The notes beneath the pieces are model-generated. The model was given only the letters and a program-made list of their open reading frames with translations, did not search any database and was not told the DNA's origin. From Gigantopelta aegis (taxonomy: Eukaryota; Mollusca; Gastropoda; Neomphalida; Peltospiridae): DNA of 64,000 bases. Shown here one piece after another: positions 45,048 to 54,786 of this stretch. Within the stretch, counting starts at the first letter, position 1. Each line of letters starts with the position of its first letter. The translations under genes were made by a program, and so were the position numbers. Location of the stretch: NCBI RefSeq assembly GCF_016097555.1, contig NC_054713.1, forward strand, positions 8,916,867 through 8,980,866, read 5' to 3'.

Positions 45048-45415
45048 ACCGGCGTCGTGGCTAGGCCATCGGTCTACAGGCTGGTAGGTACTGGGTTCGG
45101 ATCTCAGTCGAGGCATGGGATTTTTAATCCAGATACTCCAAACCCTGAGTGAGTGCTCCGCAAGGCTCAATGGGTAGGTGTAAACCACTTGCACCGACCA
45201 GTGATCCATAACTGGTTCAACAAAGGCCATGGTTTGTGTTATCCTGCCTGTGGGAAGCGCAAATAAAAGATCCCTTGCTGCTAATCGGAAAGAGTAGCCC
45301 ATGTAGTGGCGACAGTGGGTTTCCTCTCAAAATCTGTGTGGTCCTTAAACATATGTCTGATGCCATATAACCGTAAATAAAATGTGTTGAGTGCGTCGTT
45401 AAATAAAACATTTCT
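45048..45415 (+). repeat. SINE-A, full-length with small deletions
   Basis: accggcgtcgtggctaggcc, box B ggttcggatctc, tail ccatataaccgtaaataaaa and gtcgttaaataaaac. The gataccgactcc stretch is shortened. Confidence 0.92.
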
Positions 45416-45439
45416 TTCTTCTCTCTCTCTCCGTGATTT

Positions 45440-46408
45440 TGGCGACTAGGCGTCAGCAAGTCTGGCAACCTAAGAAAAATATGCGGGCTTGGTCGCTGTG
45501 GAAATATCACTTGATAGGGGGAGGACCGCGTTGTACCCCCAGGCGATATTCGGGTTTTTATGATAAATAGCTAGGGTTTTAGAGATATCGGAGAGAAACA
45601 TAGGAAGGCTTCCAGGGGGAACGTTGTCCGTCCGGACTGGTAATTATATATTATTTCTGCTCTGTTGTATAACCTTGATGTGATTGATGTGACTTTAAAT
45701 ATTTTAATACTGTATTATACCAATATTATTTGGACGGTGCTGCCGGTAATCTGACGCAGTAAACTGTAGGCTCACTGTTCTAATATATATAAAGCTTAAC
45801 CAGTCATCCTAGAGGACCTATGTACACTGTAGGTTATTGTCTTTATTGTGATAGGTACCAGTATTAATTCTGTATTACAAGGTTACTGAATGAGTAGATA
45901 AGGGTTAATTAAAAATTAACCAGTTAGGAATAGAGTTGTAATTCCTTTATTAATTAAGTTCCCCTGGAAGCGTTTCTCAATTATCACACGTGTGGGTGTT
46001 GTGTCCAGTTTAGTTGTTAATAGAGTGAAGTGACTAGAATATTGTGTGTCAATTAACACGTGTGGGTGTTTGTCACGGTAGTGATTAAATAATGTAAGTG
46101 ATCTAGGCACCTAGGGTAACTGTTAGTATCATTGTTGTTGTTGTTGTTAATTAACTACTGCGGCAGTACATTTGTCAGCGTAGGCTAATACAGATTCCAA
46201 CGTGTATTGTGTTTTTGTTGTGTTTTCTAGTGAACTAAACGTGCTATATTATACATACTTTATATAAGATCGTATCTCTGATCATACCTAGACAAGCCAC
46301 GCGGGTATAACTGCCCGTTACAGAGAGATCTAATAGATATACAGTTAGGAGAGATATTTTGATAATCGTGTTTTATTCAGTTACGGGTATTATAGGATCC
46401 CCGTGACA
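45440..46408 (+). mobile_element. 5'-truncated LTR of the 61330-62594 family
   Basis: Joins the family at gcgactaggcgtcagcaagt (about 270 bp into the LTR) and runs to the complete end ggatccccgtgaca at 46408. It retains a segment with duplicated acacgtgtgggtgtt. The missing 5' part is replaced by the SINE-A and a (CT)n stretch. Confidence 0.9.
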
Positions 46409-46449
46409 TCACCCATTAATCCCCACTTATATAAGCGTACGAGCCCCAC

Positions 46450-46710
46450 CCCCCAGTGCTGGAGAAAATCCTCAAATTCGGGCAAAAATTGTACAGATAT
46501 TCGGGCAAAATGTGCTAACCCGAGACCTTTTTACCATACATTTCCATTTTTCAACCTTCAACATTAGTTTTAATCCATGCAACAAATGCGTAGTGATTAA
46601 TATGATTAAACGATTTTTTCCAGATTCGGGCATTTTTGTTTACTTCGGGCAAACGCCAGCCTGCCCCCCCCCCCCCCTACAAAAATAGGAGCCCGTACGC
46701 CTATGCCCAC
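46450..46710 (+). repeat. Dispersed gcccgaatt repeat
   Basis: tcctcaaattcgggcaaaaa ... gttttaatccatgcaacaaa ... ttcgggcaaacgccagcctg, a C-run, and ggagcccgtacgcctatgcc. Homologous to 9240-9560 (inverted) and 57048-57240. Confidence 0.8.
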
Positions 46711-46865
46711 CTCTAGATAATATAAGTGTGCATGTGTGTCAAAATAATCATTTGCTAAGGCGTATATAGACGCGGCGCGTGCGTGCGGTCCGGTTTTTTC
46801 GACTGTTGTGTTTGCGGCTCGCGTTTTGGACACATATACTATATATGATTACTCGTTCCAGTCAG

Positions 46866-47088
46866 AGCTCCACAACTGGTGTAACAAAGGCCGTGGTATG
46901 TGCTATCCTGGCTGTGGAATAGTGCATATAAAATATCCCTTGCTGCTAATCGAAAAGAGTAGCCCATGAAGTGGCGACAGCGGGTTTCCCCTCTCAATAT
47001 ATGTGTGGTCCTTAACCGTATGTCTGACGCCATATAACCGTAAATAAAATGTGCTGAGTGCGTCGTTAAATAAAACATTTCCTCCCTT
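46866..47088 (+). repeat. SINE with B-type body and second-type tail, 5'-truncated
   Basis: tccacaactggtgtaacaaa, gtatgtgctatcctggctgt, tggcgacagcgggtttccc, ccatataaccgtaaataaaa, gtcgttaaataaaac. Confidence 0.88.
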
Positions 47089-47246
47089 CCATATATGATT
47101 ATTACATTGCGGCTGGCCACATGCGTTTTGTAGACGCTTGCATCGTACGCGTCCAGTCTAGACGCTCTCATTGAGACTCATGTATTTCGATTGTTTTAGC
47201 TGAACCGCACGTACGCACCGCATCCAGTGTATATGAGCCTTAATAT

Positions 47247-47580
<334 letters not shown>

Positions 47581-47589
47581 TTAAAACCA

Positions 47590-48008
47590 TCACATACATA
47601 CTAATATATGTTTTTAAAACATCACGTACAAAATAAAACTTTATATATAGTTACCTGAATTGTTTAAGTCAATTTCGAAAGTACCGCATTAACTGACACG
47701 CACCCATTCTTATCTTATGCCACTCAGGGCGTCTTGTCTGTATTAAATATCAAAATATGCATGTACAATATTTATTTTCGCCTCTGTGGACAGAAATTGA
47801 TCAAATCTTATTAAATAGTCAATTTCCTGATTTGGCACGCGACGTGTTCCTTTCCTTGGTAAACACAGTCTGAAATCGATTACTGATCCGAGTGTTTGTT
47901 TGGCATGCCTGTTGGTTATTCATGTATGGGTAAGATGGAATCCAGGTACTTCTGATCGATGGTCGCTTTCAGGGCCGTACCTACCCTAAAATTACAAGGG
48001 AGGGGGGG
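47590..48008. other. Intergenic, nothing recognised
   Basis: 47970 starts cagggccgtacc, a hAT-like terminus. A possible partner (ggatacgaccctg) ends at 48582, but the 8-bp flanks do not match. Confidence 0.45.
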
Positions 48009-48018
48009 GGGGAGGGGA

Positions 48019-48275
48019 CCGGTCTTGGTGGTGTTATGGTTACGCCATCGGACTCCAGGCTGGTAGGTACTGGGTTCGCAGCCCGGTACCGGCTCCCACC
48101 CAGAGCGAGTTTTAACGACTCAATACCCTCTTCTCTCTTTTACAAACCACAAACAATTAACAACTAACCCACTTTCCTGGACTGACAGCCCAGATAGCTG
48201 AGATGTGTGTTCCCAGGACAGCGTACTTGAACCTTAATTGGATATAAGTACGAAAATAAGTTGAAATGAAATGGG
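48019..48275 (+). repeat. SINE-D, full-length
   Basis: accggtcttggtggtgttat, gggttcgcagcccggtaccg, cccagatagctgagatgtgt, gatataagtacgaaaataag, ttgaaatgaaat, then a G-run. Confidence 0.92.
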
Positions 48276-48280
48276 GTGGG

Positions 48281-48886
48281 GGGGGGGGGGGGGGGGGGTA
48301 GTAAAACAAAAGGAATCGGGGCAAAGTAACAGGCACGTGTGCAGAAAATTGTCCATAGTGGTCTATATCGTGGAAAGTTAAGTTTTTAGAGGAGAGGTGA
48401 ATTGTCCTACTCCGAAGAATATATATTTTTTAAATTAAAATTCGTGATGAGTTTTGGGAAGGGGGAGTCGAACCCCAAACTTCCTCTGCCTGAGTATTGT
48501 AGGTGGAGTGTTTTTTGTTTTTACAAAGTTCTCGACAAAAAGGGAGGGTAGCTCTGCCCCACCCCTGACGGATACGACCCTGACTCCCGCATTTTATTGT
48601 CATCGACAGTGTACTGTTATCATGTGGATCCGAGATAAGAACATGGTGGAAAAACCAGCTCGTCCCTCCTCCAAAATATATTAATTATATCTTTATGTTT
48701 ACACATGTACGTGTGTTAACAATTTCAAGACATATTATTTGCCGTGGACACTTTCTTAATTGCATGGGCTGTATCTATGTATCTATATATCTATCTATCT
48801 ATCTATCTATATTATATAATTTTGAAGCGAAACATGCAAATGGTGCACCAGACTATATGATAATAGCACAGTAGAACATGCATAAT
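48281..48886. other. Intergenic with (ATCT)n
   Basis: (ATCT)n at 48777-48812. No gene supported. Confidence 0.5.
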
Positions 48887-49177
48887 TTATAAAGTAAATC
48901 GCTCTGATAAGATGATCTTTAGGGTCAATTCGGATGGATAATTCTTGTTTCCAAATAGTACTGCTTTACTATCAAAACCACTACAGTAAAAGAACATGAT
49001 TGGGCGAATATGATCATACAAAGGACAATAGAACAGAAAGTAGACTGTATATTCAAAAAGATGGCCACAACTACAACACGGATCATCATAAATATACTGA
49101 TGGAAAGAAATAAGGGACCACATCAAATTGTGGACCAAATTTAATTCACAACTAACGTAGTAATGTCTGTATTTCAT
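48887..49177 (-). pseudogene. Fragment of a LINE reverse-transcriptase C-terminus
   Basis: 96 codons ending at a stop. The stretch DDPCCSCGHLFEYTVYFLFY+CPLYDHIRP matches the Cys/His knuckle (C-x-C-G...H/Y...F-x-C-P-x-Y) that follows the RT domain in many animal non-LTR retrotransposons. No RT or endonuclease remains upstream, so it is a 5'-truncated relic. The usual His is Tyr here. A chance frame is the alternative. Confidence 0.5.
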
Positions 49178-49587
49178 ACCAAGTTGTAATGTGGGATTGA
49201 ATGTCTGTAGTGTTGAATGTGCTGCCTATATGTTCCCAGTCAACTTCTGATAATATGATTTGATTTTTGATGCAGTCATTATTTCTTGTTGCTATCCGTG
49301 TGATCCTTTATTCCTTTCCATCAGTATATGTCTTGTGAATCTATGGGCATGTGGTAGTTATTAATAAGAGACACTGCGATCATGCTGCGTTTGCTTCTTT
49401 TTTTCATATGCCAGATAGTCACGTAATGATTGGACGATTGCTGGAAAACCAACGAACCTAAACAGAATATAGGAAACAAACGTTTTGTCTCCAGACTTTG
49501 CGTGCTTCTTTTGCTATAACAGAGAGTAATACTGCCCCATATTTCAAATGTTTCGAAGGGCATTCGGAAGTGGTGATTACTGACGAC
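49178..49587. other. Intergenic, possibly LINE-derived
   Basis: Continues the antisense LINE fragment region without an open frame. No other feature seen. Confidence 0.4.
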
Positions 49588-49650
49588 AATGAATGAATAA
49601 ATGTTTAACGACACCCCAGCACAAAAATACACATCGGCTATTGGGTGTCA
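49588..49650 (-). repeat. SINE-C tail fragment
   Basis: aatgaatgaataaatgttta, acgacaccccagcac, acatcggctattgggtgtca. Confidence 0.85.
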
Positions 49651-49699
49651 CACTGAAGACAAAGGTAACACAAAAAGGGTTTGGAAACCCGATCAGTAA

Positions 49700-50014
49700 A
49701 GTGTATGGTCTGACAGTAGGGACTCCACGAGTCCAAAATATTGGACTCGAGAGTCAAACTCGACCAGGACCCGAGTACCCGACGCTTAACACTAGATGTT
49801 AATGAGACTAAGGAATAAAGTGAAATAGCATTGTGCATCTTAATTCCAGCGCTGAACATGGATGCCAAATTATGACATTGTACCGCATTCCACACATTCC
49901 ACTTTTGTTTTCCCTCCCTGCCTTTTAGCCCGGCGGCACGTATATGGCAAAATTACGTAAAAAAAAAAAAAAAACTTATTTTTTTAAATGAGGGTGCGTT
50001 TTTTTCTTGGACGG
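49700..50014. repeat. Inverted partner of the 35-bp repeat region
   Basis: gtagggactccacgagtcc and gacccgagtacccgac are inverted relative to gtgcccgagtactccaatac and tcgtggagaccctacctgac at 50170-50212. The two blocks could be the ends of one foldback element. Confidence 0.6.
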
Positions 50015-50189
50015 GTCTTGTTACACTCGGTCCGTGCCCGAGTACTCGAGTCTTGTTACACTCGGTCCGTGCCCGAGTACTCGAGTCTTGTTACACTCGG
50101 TCCGTGCCCGAGTACTCGAGTCTTGTTACACTCGGTCCGTGCCCGAGTACTCGAGTCTTGTTACACTCGGTCCGTGCCCGAGTACTCCA
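50015..50189. repeat. 35-bp tandem repeat, 5 copies
   Basis: Perfect units of gtcttgttacactcggtccg+tgcccgagtactcga. Each contains the partial dyad actcgg...cccgagt and the palindrome actcgagt at the junction. Confidence 0.97.
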
Positions 50190-50384
50190 ATACTCGTGGA
50201 GACCCTACCTGACTGTTGACAGTCTTGACAAAGTACGAACTGTACATGTTCTATTTTTGGAAATCGAAAGATCCTGAAGATGTGATGCCTGTTAGTTTCG
50301 TTTAATATAACCTCATTACCATACAATGGTTTGGACGAAAGCTTATTTGCCCATTCAAGATGTTTCGTCACTTCCAGATTTCGA

Positions 50385-50970
50385 GGGGCGGGACGTAGCT
50401 CAGTGGTAAAGCGCCCGCCCGATTCGCGGTCGGTTTGGGATCGATCCCCATCGGTGGGCCCATTGGGCTATTTCTCGTTCCAGCCAGTGCACCAAGAAAG
50501 AAAGAAATGTTTTATTTAACGACGCACTCAACACATTTTATTTACGGTTATATGGCGTCAGACATATGGTTAAGGACCACACAGATTTTGAGAGGAAACC
50601 CGCTGTCGCCACTACATGGGCTACTCTTCCGATTGGCAGCAAGGGATCTTTTATTTGCGCTTCCCACAGGCAGGATAGCACAAACCATGGCCTTTGTTGA
50701 ACCAGTTATGGATCACTGGTCGGTGCAAGTGGTTTACACCTACCCATTGAGCCTTGCGGAGCACTCACTCAGGGTTTGGAGTCGGTATCTGGATTAAAAA
50801 ACCCATGCCTCGACTGGGATCCGAACCCAGTACCTACCAGCCTGTAGACCGATGGCCTGCCACGACGCCACCGAGGCCGGTGCCAGTGCACCACGACTGG
50901 TATATCAAAGGCCGTGGTATGTGCTATCCTGTCTATGGGATGGTGCATATAAAAGAATTCTTGCTGCTAA
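50385..50970 (+). repeat. SINE-B split by a SINE-A
   Basis: Intact head ggggcgggacgtagctcagt, ggtaaagcgcccgcc, gggatcgatcccc up to ccagccagtgcacca (50494). It resumes at 50882 with ccacgactggtatatcaaag and reaches catataaaag before joining the opposite copy. Confidence 0.93.
50495..50881 (-). mobile_element. SINE-A nested in SINE-B, 12-bp TSD
   Basis: Flanked by gccagtgcacca at 50483-50494 and 50882-50893. Left end aagaaagaaatgttttattt (tail), right end gacgccaccgaggccgg (head). Confidence 0.96.
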
Positions 50971-51222
50971 TGACCACACAGATATTGAGGGAGGAAACTC
51001 GCTGTCGCCACTTCATGGGTTACTCTTTTCGATAACCAACAAGGGATCTTTTGTATGCATCATCCAATAGACAAAATAGCACATACCACAGCCTTTGATG
51101 TACCAGTCGTGGTGCACTAGCTGGAGCGGGAAATAGCCAAATGTGCCCACTGACGGGGATCGATCCTAAAACGACCGTGTATCAAGCCAGCGCTTTACCA
51201 CTGGGCTACGTCTCGCCCCTGG
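50971..51222 (-). repeat. SINE-B, antisense, abutting the sense copy
   Basis: accacacagatattgaggga through aacaagggatcttttgtatg and cgacggggatcgatccta to the head accactgggctacgtctcgc. With the preceding sense copy it makes an inverted pair whose transcripts could form long dsRNA. Confidence 0.92.
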
Positions 51223-51494
51223 AAATAAAGATGCCGAGATACGATTTTCTTCATAGTCATGTAATATTATATATTGTTGATGATGAATTTAATATAACAA
51301 AAAAGTCATTAAGAGGACTTCAAACGGGCGGGAGAGGGTCACGGAACACTTGTGACACTCCCCCCCCCCCCCCTTCTAAATCTACAAATGCTGCTTACCT
51401 TACTCCGCGCTTCTTCTACAGGAATTGTAGGAGGGTTTAGACTGGCGAGCGAAGTTAATGCGCCCCCCCCCCCCCCCCCCGGAAAATATTATGA

Positions 51495-51593
<99 letters not shown>

Positions 51594-52205
51594 TGCCACA
51601 AGTTCAGCCAGCTAATGTTCGCGAACTATTTGATTGGTTCCCGACGTGACCATTTGTTTTTAACACTGACCATTTGGTTTACCGTTAAGCACATAAAGCG
51701 AACGTTTTATCACTAAGAGAAACAGTTGTGTTGCTCTGCGTGCATTTCTACTTGTCCGTACTAAACTAAACACCGTTATTTCGACCACGCTAATATCGAT
51801 GACTTGGGTAATCTCGCGTAAATGTCATTTTGTTGACCCTTGCTGCATTTAGGCGTTTTTGTTTTTCTCTTCTTTTTTTCTTTGTTTCCTGCGTATGCAG
51901 AGGGTGTTTTGGGATCCCACCCCACCCCCAGCTCCAAGCGAATTTTCTTTTTTAATTTAGTTTTGGAAGGAGCACGAGTTGACACACACACACACACACA
52001 CACCCTAAAACTTCGCTTGACAGTCTAAGACCCCCCCCCCCCACACACACACACGCTCCTGTGTTATGGATGTTTGCGTGGATAGAGGGTGGAGATTTGA
52101 ATGTTTTTATTATTTACTTCGTTCTTTTCGTTTCTTGCTCTTTTGAGACTATTAAAGATTTACTTCCTCAACAAAGAATAAAATTACCCACACCAAAGAG
52201 GTTTG
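51223..52205. other. Intergenic with microsatellites
   Basis: C-runs at 51360-51373 and 51463-51480, (GA)n at 51498-51591, (CA)n near 51982-52002 and 52043-52053. No gene supported. Confidence 0.7.
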
Positions 52206-52208
52206 CTT

Positions 52209-52390
52209 TGTTTAACGACACCACTAGAGCACATTGATTTGTTAAACATCGGCTATAGGATGTCAAACATATGGTTATTTTGAAACAGTGATAAAGAGAA
52301 AACCCGCTACATTGTTCCATTAGTAGCAAGGTCTTTTATATGCACCATCCCAGACAGGATAGCACATACCACCACATTTGATATTACCCG
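52209..52390 (-). repeat. SINE-B 3' half
   Basis: tttgtttaacgacaccacta, gttaaacatcggctatagga, ctacattgttccattagtag, gatagcacataccacc. Confidence 0.85.
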
Positions 52391-52492
52391 CACAATGAAC
52401 ACCTCTTAGTAATGATAAAACTATAAACTTTACAGCCCATTATCTTTTTCTAAATATTTTCATTGTATACCTTGCGTGTTGACAGTTAATGT

Positions 52493-52800
52493 TTGCTTAA
52501 CGACACCACTAGAGCACATTGATTTATTAATCATCTTCCATTGGGTGTTAAACATTTAGTAATTTTTACATAATATTTATTTTCTTAAAGATAAAACCCG
52601 CTACATTTTTCCATTAGCTGCAAAGGACCTTTTATGTGCACCATCCCCCAGACAGGATGGCACATACCACGTCCTTTGATACACCAGTTGTGGTGAACAG
52701 GCTGGAACGAAAAATAGTCCAATGGGCCCACTGATGGGAATCGATCCTAGATGGACCGCGCATCAAGCTAGTGCTTTACATATGGGCTAAGTTCCACCCT
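52493..52800 (-). repeat. SINE-B, near full-length antisense
   Basis: gcttaacgacaccactagag to the diverged head (catatgggctaagttccacc). Confidence 0.9.
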
Positions 52801-52890
52801 CTGCGTCTTGACAATCGTCTTTTTACGAAGCGATTTTAGCGCTAAGATCACCTTTTAAGTGTATAGCTACCTTATGCTCTCAGTTAAGGT

Positions 52891-53430
52891 TGGTCAAAGG
52901 CCGTGGTATGTGCTATCTTGTCTGTGGGAAAGTGCATATATAAAAGAAGAAAGAAAGAAAATTTTTATTCAACGACACACTCAACACATTTTATTTATGG
53001 TTATATGGCGCAAGACATATGGTTAAAGACCACACAGATATTGAGAGGAAACCCGCTGTCGCCACTTCATGAACTACTCTTTTCAATTAGCAGCAAGGGA
53101 TCTTTTATATGCACCATCCCACAGACAGGGAAGTACATACCATGGCCTTTGATATACCAGTCGTGGTGCACTGGCTGGAACGAGAAATAGCCCAATGGGC
53201 CCACCGACGGGGATTGATCCTAGACTGACCGCACATCGAGCGAGCGCTTTACCACTGGGCTACGTCTCGTCCCCTGTATATAAAAGATCCCTTGCTACTA
53301 ATGGAAAAATGTAGTGGGTTCTCTCTGGCTACCTGTCAGAATTACCAAATGTTTGAAATCCAATCATCAATGTTAAATTAATCAATGTGCTCTAGCGGTG
53401 TCATTAAACAAAACAAACTTTTAACTTTAA
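52891..53430 (+). mobile_element. SINE-B, 5'-truncated, in a MITE (7-bp TSD)
   Basis: Flanked by ttaaggt at 52884-52890 and 53431-53437. Starts tggtcaaaggccgtggtatg, is interrupted at 52947-53276, and ends gtgtcattaaacaaaac. Confidence 0.9.
52947..53276 (-). mobile_element. SINE-B head/second-type tail, nested, 10-bp TSD
   Basis: Flanked by tatataaaag at 52937-52946 and 53277-53286. Full-length: tail aagaaagaaagaaaattttt at left, head accactgggctacgtctcgt at right. Confidence 0.93.
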
Positions 53431-53499
53431 TTAAGGTGATATTAGTGCCAAGATCACTTTGCGAAAAACAGGGACCAGGCCCTCATTCTGTGGTATCAT

Positions 53500-53605
53500 T
53501 CATACAACTTATTTTCGTGCTTATAATCAATTAAGTTTCAAGTATGCTGTCCTGGACACACACCTCAACTATCTGGGCTGTCTGTTCAGGACAATGGATT
53601 AGTTG
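53500..53605 (-). repeat. SINE-D 3' fragment
   Basis: acttattttcgtgcttataa, tcaattaagtttcaagtatg, gtctgttcaggacaatgga. Confidence 0.85.
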
Positions 53606-53884
53606 GGGCAGACAGACGGATACGAAACCTATGATCCCCTCTGGTTGGACCAATATGGTGCTAATAAAAGACAAACACAGATAGGTGCACAGGTATATAT
53701 ATTTTTGTATAAAAATATAAATTATTATGCATTAAACAATATTCAAATTGCAACAACATCAAATTACACCGATATCCATTATAAACACAAAACTATCACA
53801 CTTTTACAAACGAGTGATAGTTATTTTTAAACATAAATTCTGAGCAACTTGAATTGTCCACAGCCCCTTCTCTATTCTTCCCCC

Positions 53885-54613
53885 AACCCCCACCCTCGGA
53901 AATCCTAGATCTGCACTCTAAAGTTCATCAAAAGAGGTTGGTTTGTAACAACATTCTGAAAACAATGTGACATGTCCACTATCCATCTACATTCCCACCC
54001 TTTCCCTCAAAAATCCTAGATCTGCCATTTAGAGGTCATCAGTTTTGTTTGTGGCATCATTCTGAGGTACTCTGACTCACTAAACGTTCCATCTTCTCTC
54101 CCAAACCACCCCACCCACCCTCTGAAATCCTAGATCTGCCCTCTAGAGTCATCAAAAAACTTTAAATTGTCAACATCATACTTAAGAATTCCGACTCGTT
54201 GACCTTCCCATTTTCAGAAGTCCTAAACCTTGCCCTCTGGAAGTCATTCTAAAGAACTGTAACTCGTCCACCATCCTATCTTCCCCCCACCCAACCTAAC
54301 CCACTCTAAAGGTCATCAAAAGAGGTTGGTTTGTTACATCATTCTAAGGAAATATGATTCAATGACCTTCCCATCTCCACCCTACTGTTAGGAAATCCTA
54401 AATATTGCCCTCTGAACATAATTCTGAGGTACTGTAATTCATCCACCCCCATCTTCTTTCCCACCCTCACACTCCCCTAGAAAATCCTAGATTTTCTCTC
54501 TAGAGGTTATCAAAAGAGGTTTGTTTGCAGCATCATTTTGAGAAACTCTGTCTCATCCACCCCATACCCCTCCCCTCCCCCTTGGAAACCCTAGATCTGC
54601 CCTCCAGAGGTCA
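53885..54613. repeat. Tandem array derived from the last exon of the EF-hand gene
   Basis: About seven degenerate units (roughly 90-120 bp) of tcctagatctgccctctaga, ggtcatcaaaagaggttggt, ttgt...catcattctgaggaactc, gactcgtccacc. The unit nearest the gene (54600-54660) is the real end of the coding sequence plus 3' flank, so the array is an amplification of the terminal coding segment. Copies have decayed and are not open. Confidence 0.88.
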
Positions 54614-54786
54614 TCAAAAGAGGTTTGTTTGCAGCATCATTCTGAGGAACTCGGACTCGTCAACCTTGCCGTCTCCGTTGAGGTCGGCCTCAGCGATCAT
54701 GTCCTCCAGCTCCTGCTGGGTGAACTTGATTCCCGCCTCCTTGCATGCCTGGCGCAGGTTCTCCATCGAAATCAGCCCAGAGTTGT
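54614..54786 (-). other. EF-hand gene exon 5 (EF3 loop end, EF4, stop)
   Basis: Acceptor TTCTGCACAG. Encodes NSGLISMENLRQACKEAG, then EF4 and FLRMMLQTNLF, and stops at 54614-54616. Confidence 0.9.

Larger units (their letters stand above)
52810..53485. repeat. Short MITE (as 41702-41854) split by nested SINEs
   Basis: Left part to 52890: acgaagcgattttagcgcta, agatcacc, atagctaccttatg. Right part from 53431: ttaaggtgatattagtgcca, agatcactttgcg. Rejoining at ttaaggt recreates the 41.7-kb element. Confidence 0.85.

Noticed and set aside
47970..48582. hAT element bounded by cagggccgtacc and ggatacgaccctg
   Set aside because: The termini are plausible, but the 8-bp flanks gtcgcttt and actcccgc do not match, so the pairing is not supported.
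50007..50219. Repeat protein of VPEYSSLVTLGPC-type units
   Set aside because: It is a frame through a perfect 35-bp tandem repeat, open in several frames at once, as expected for simple repeats.
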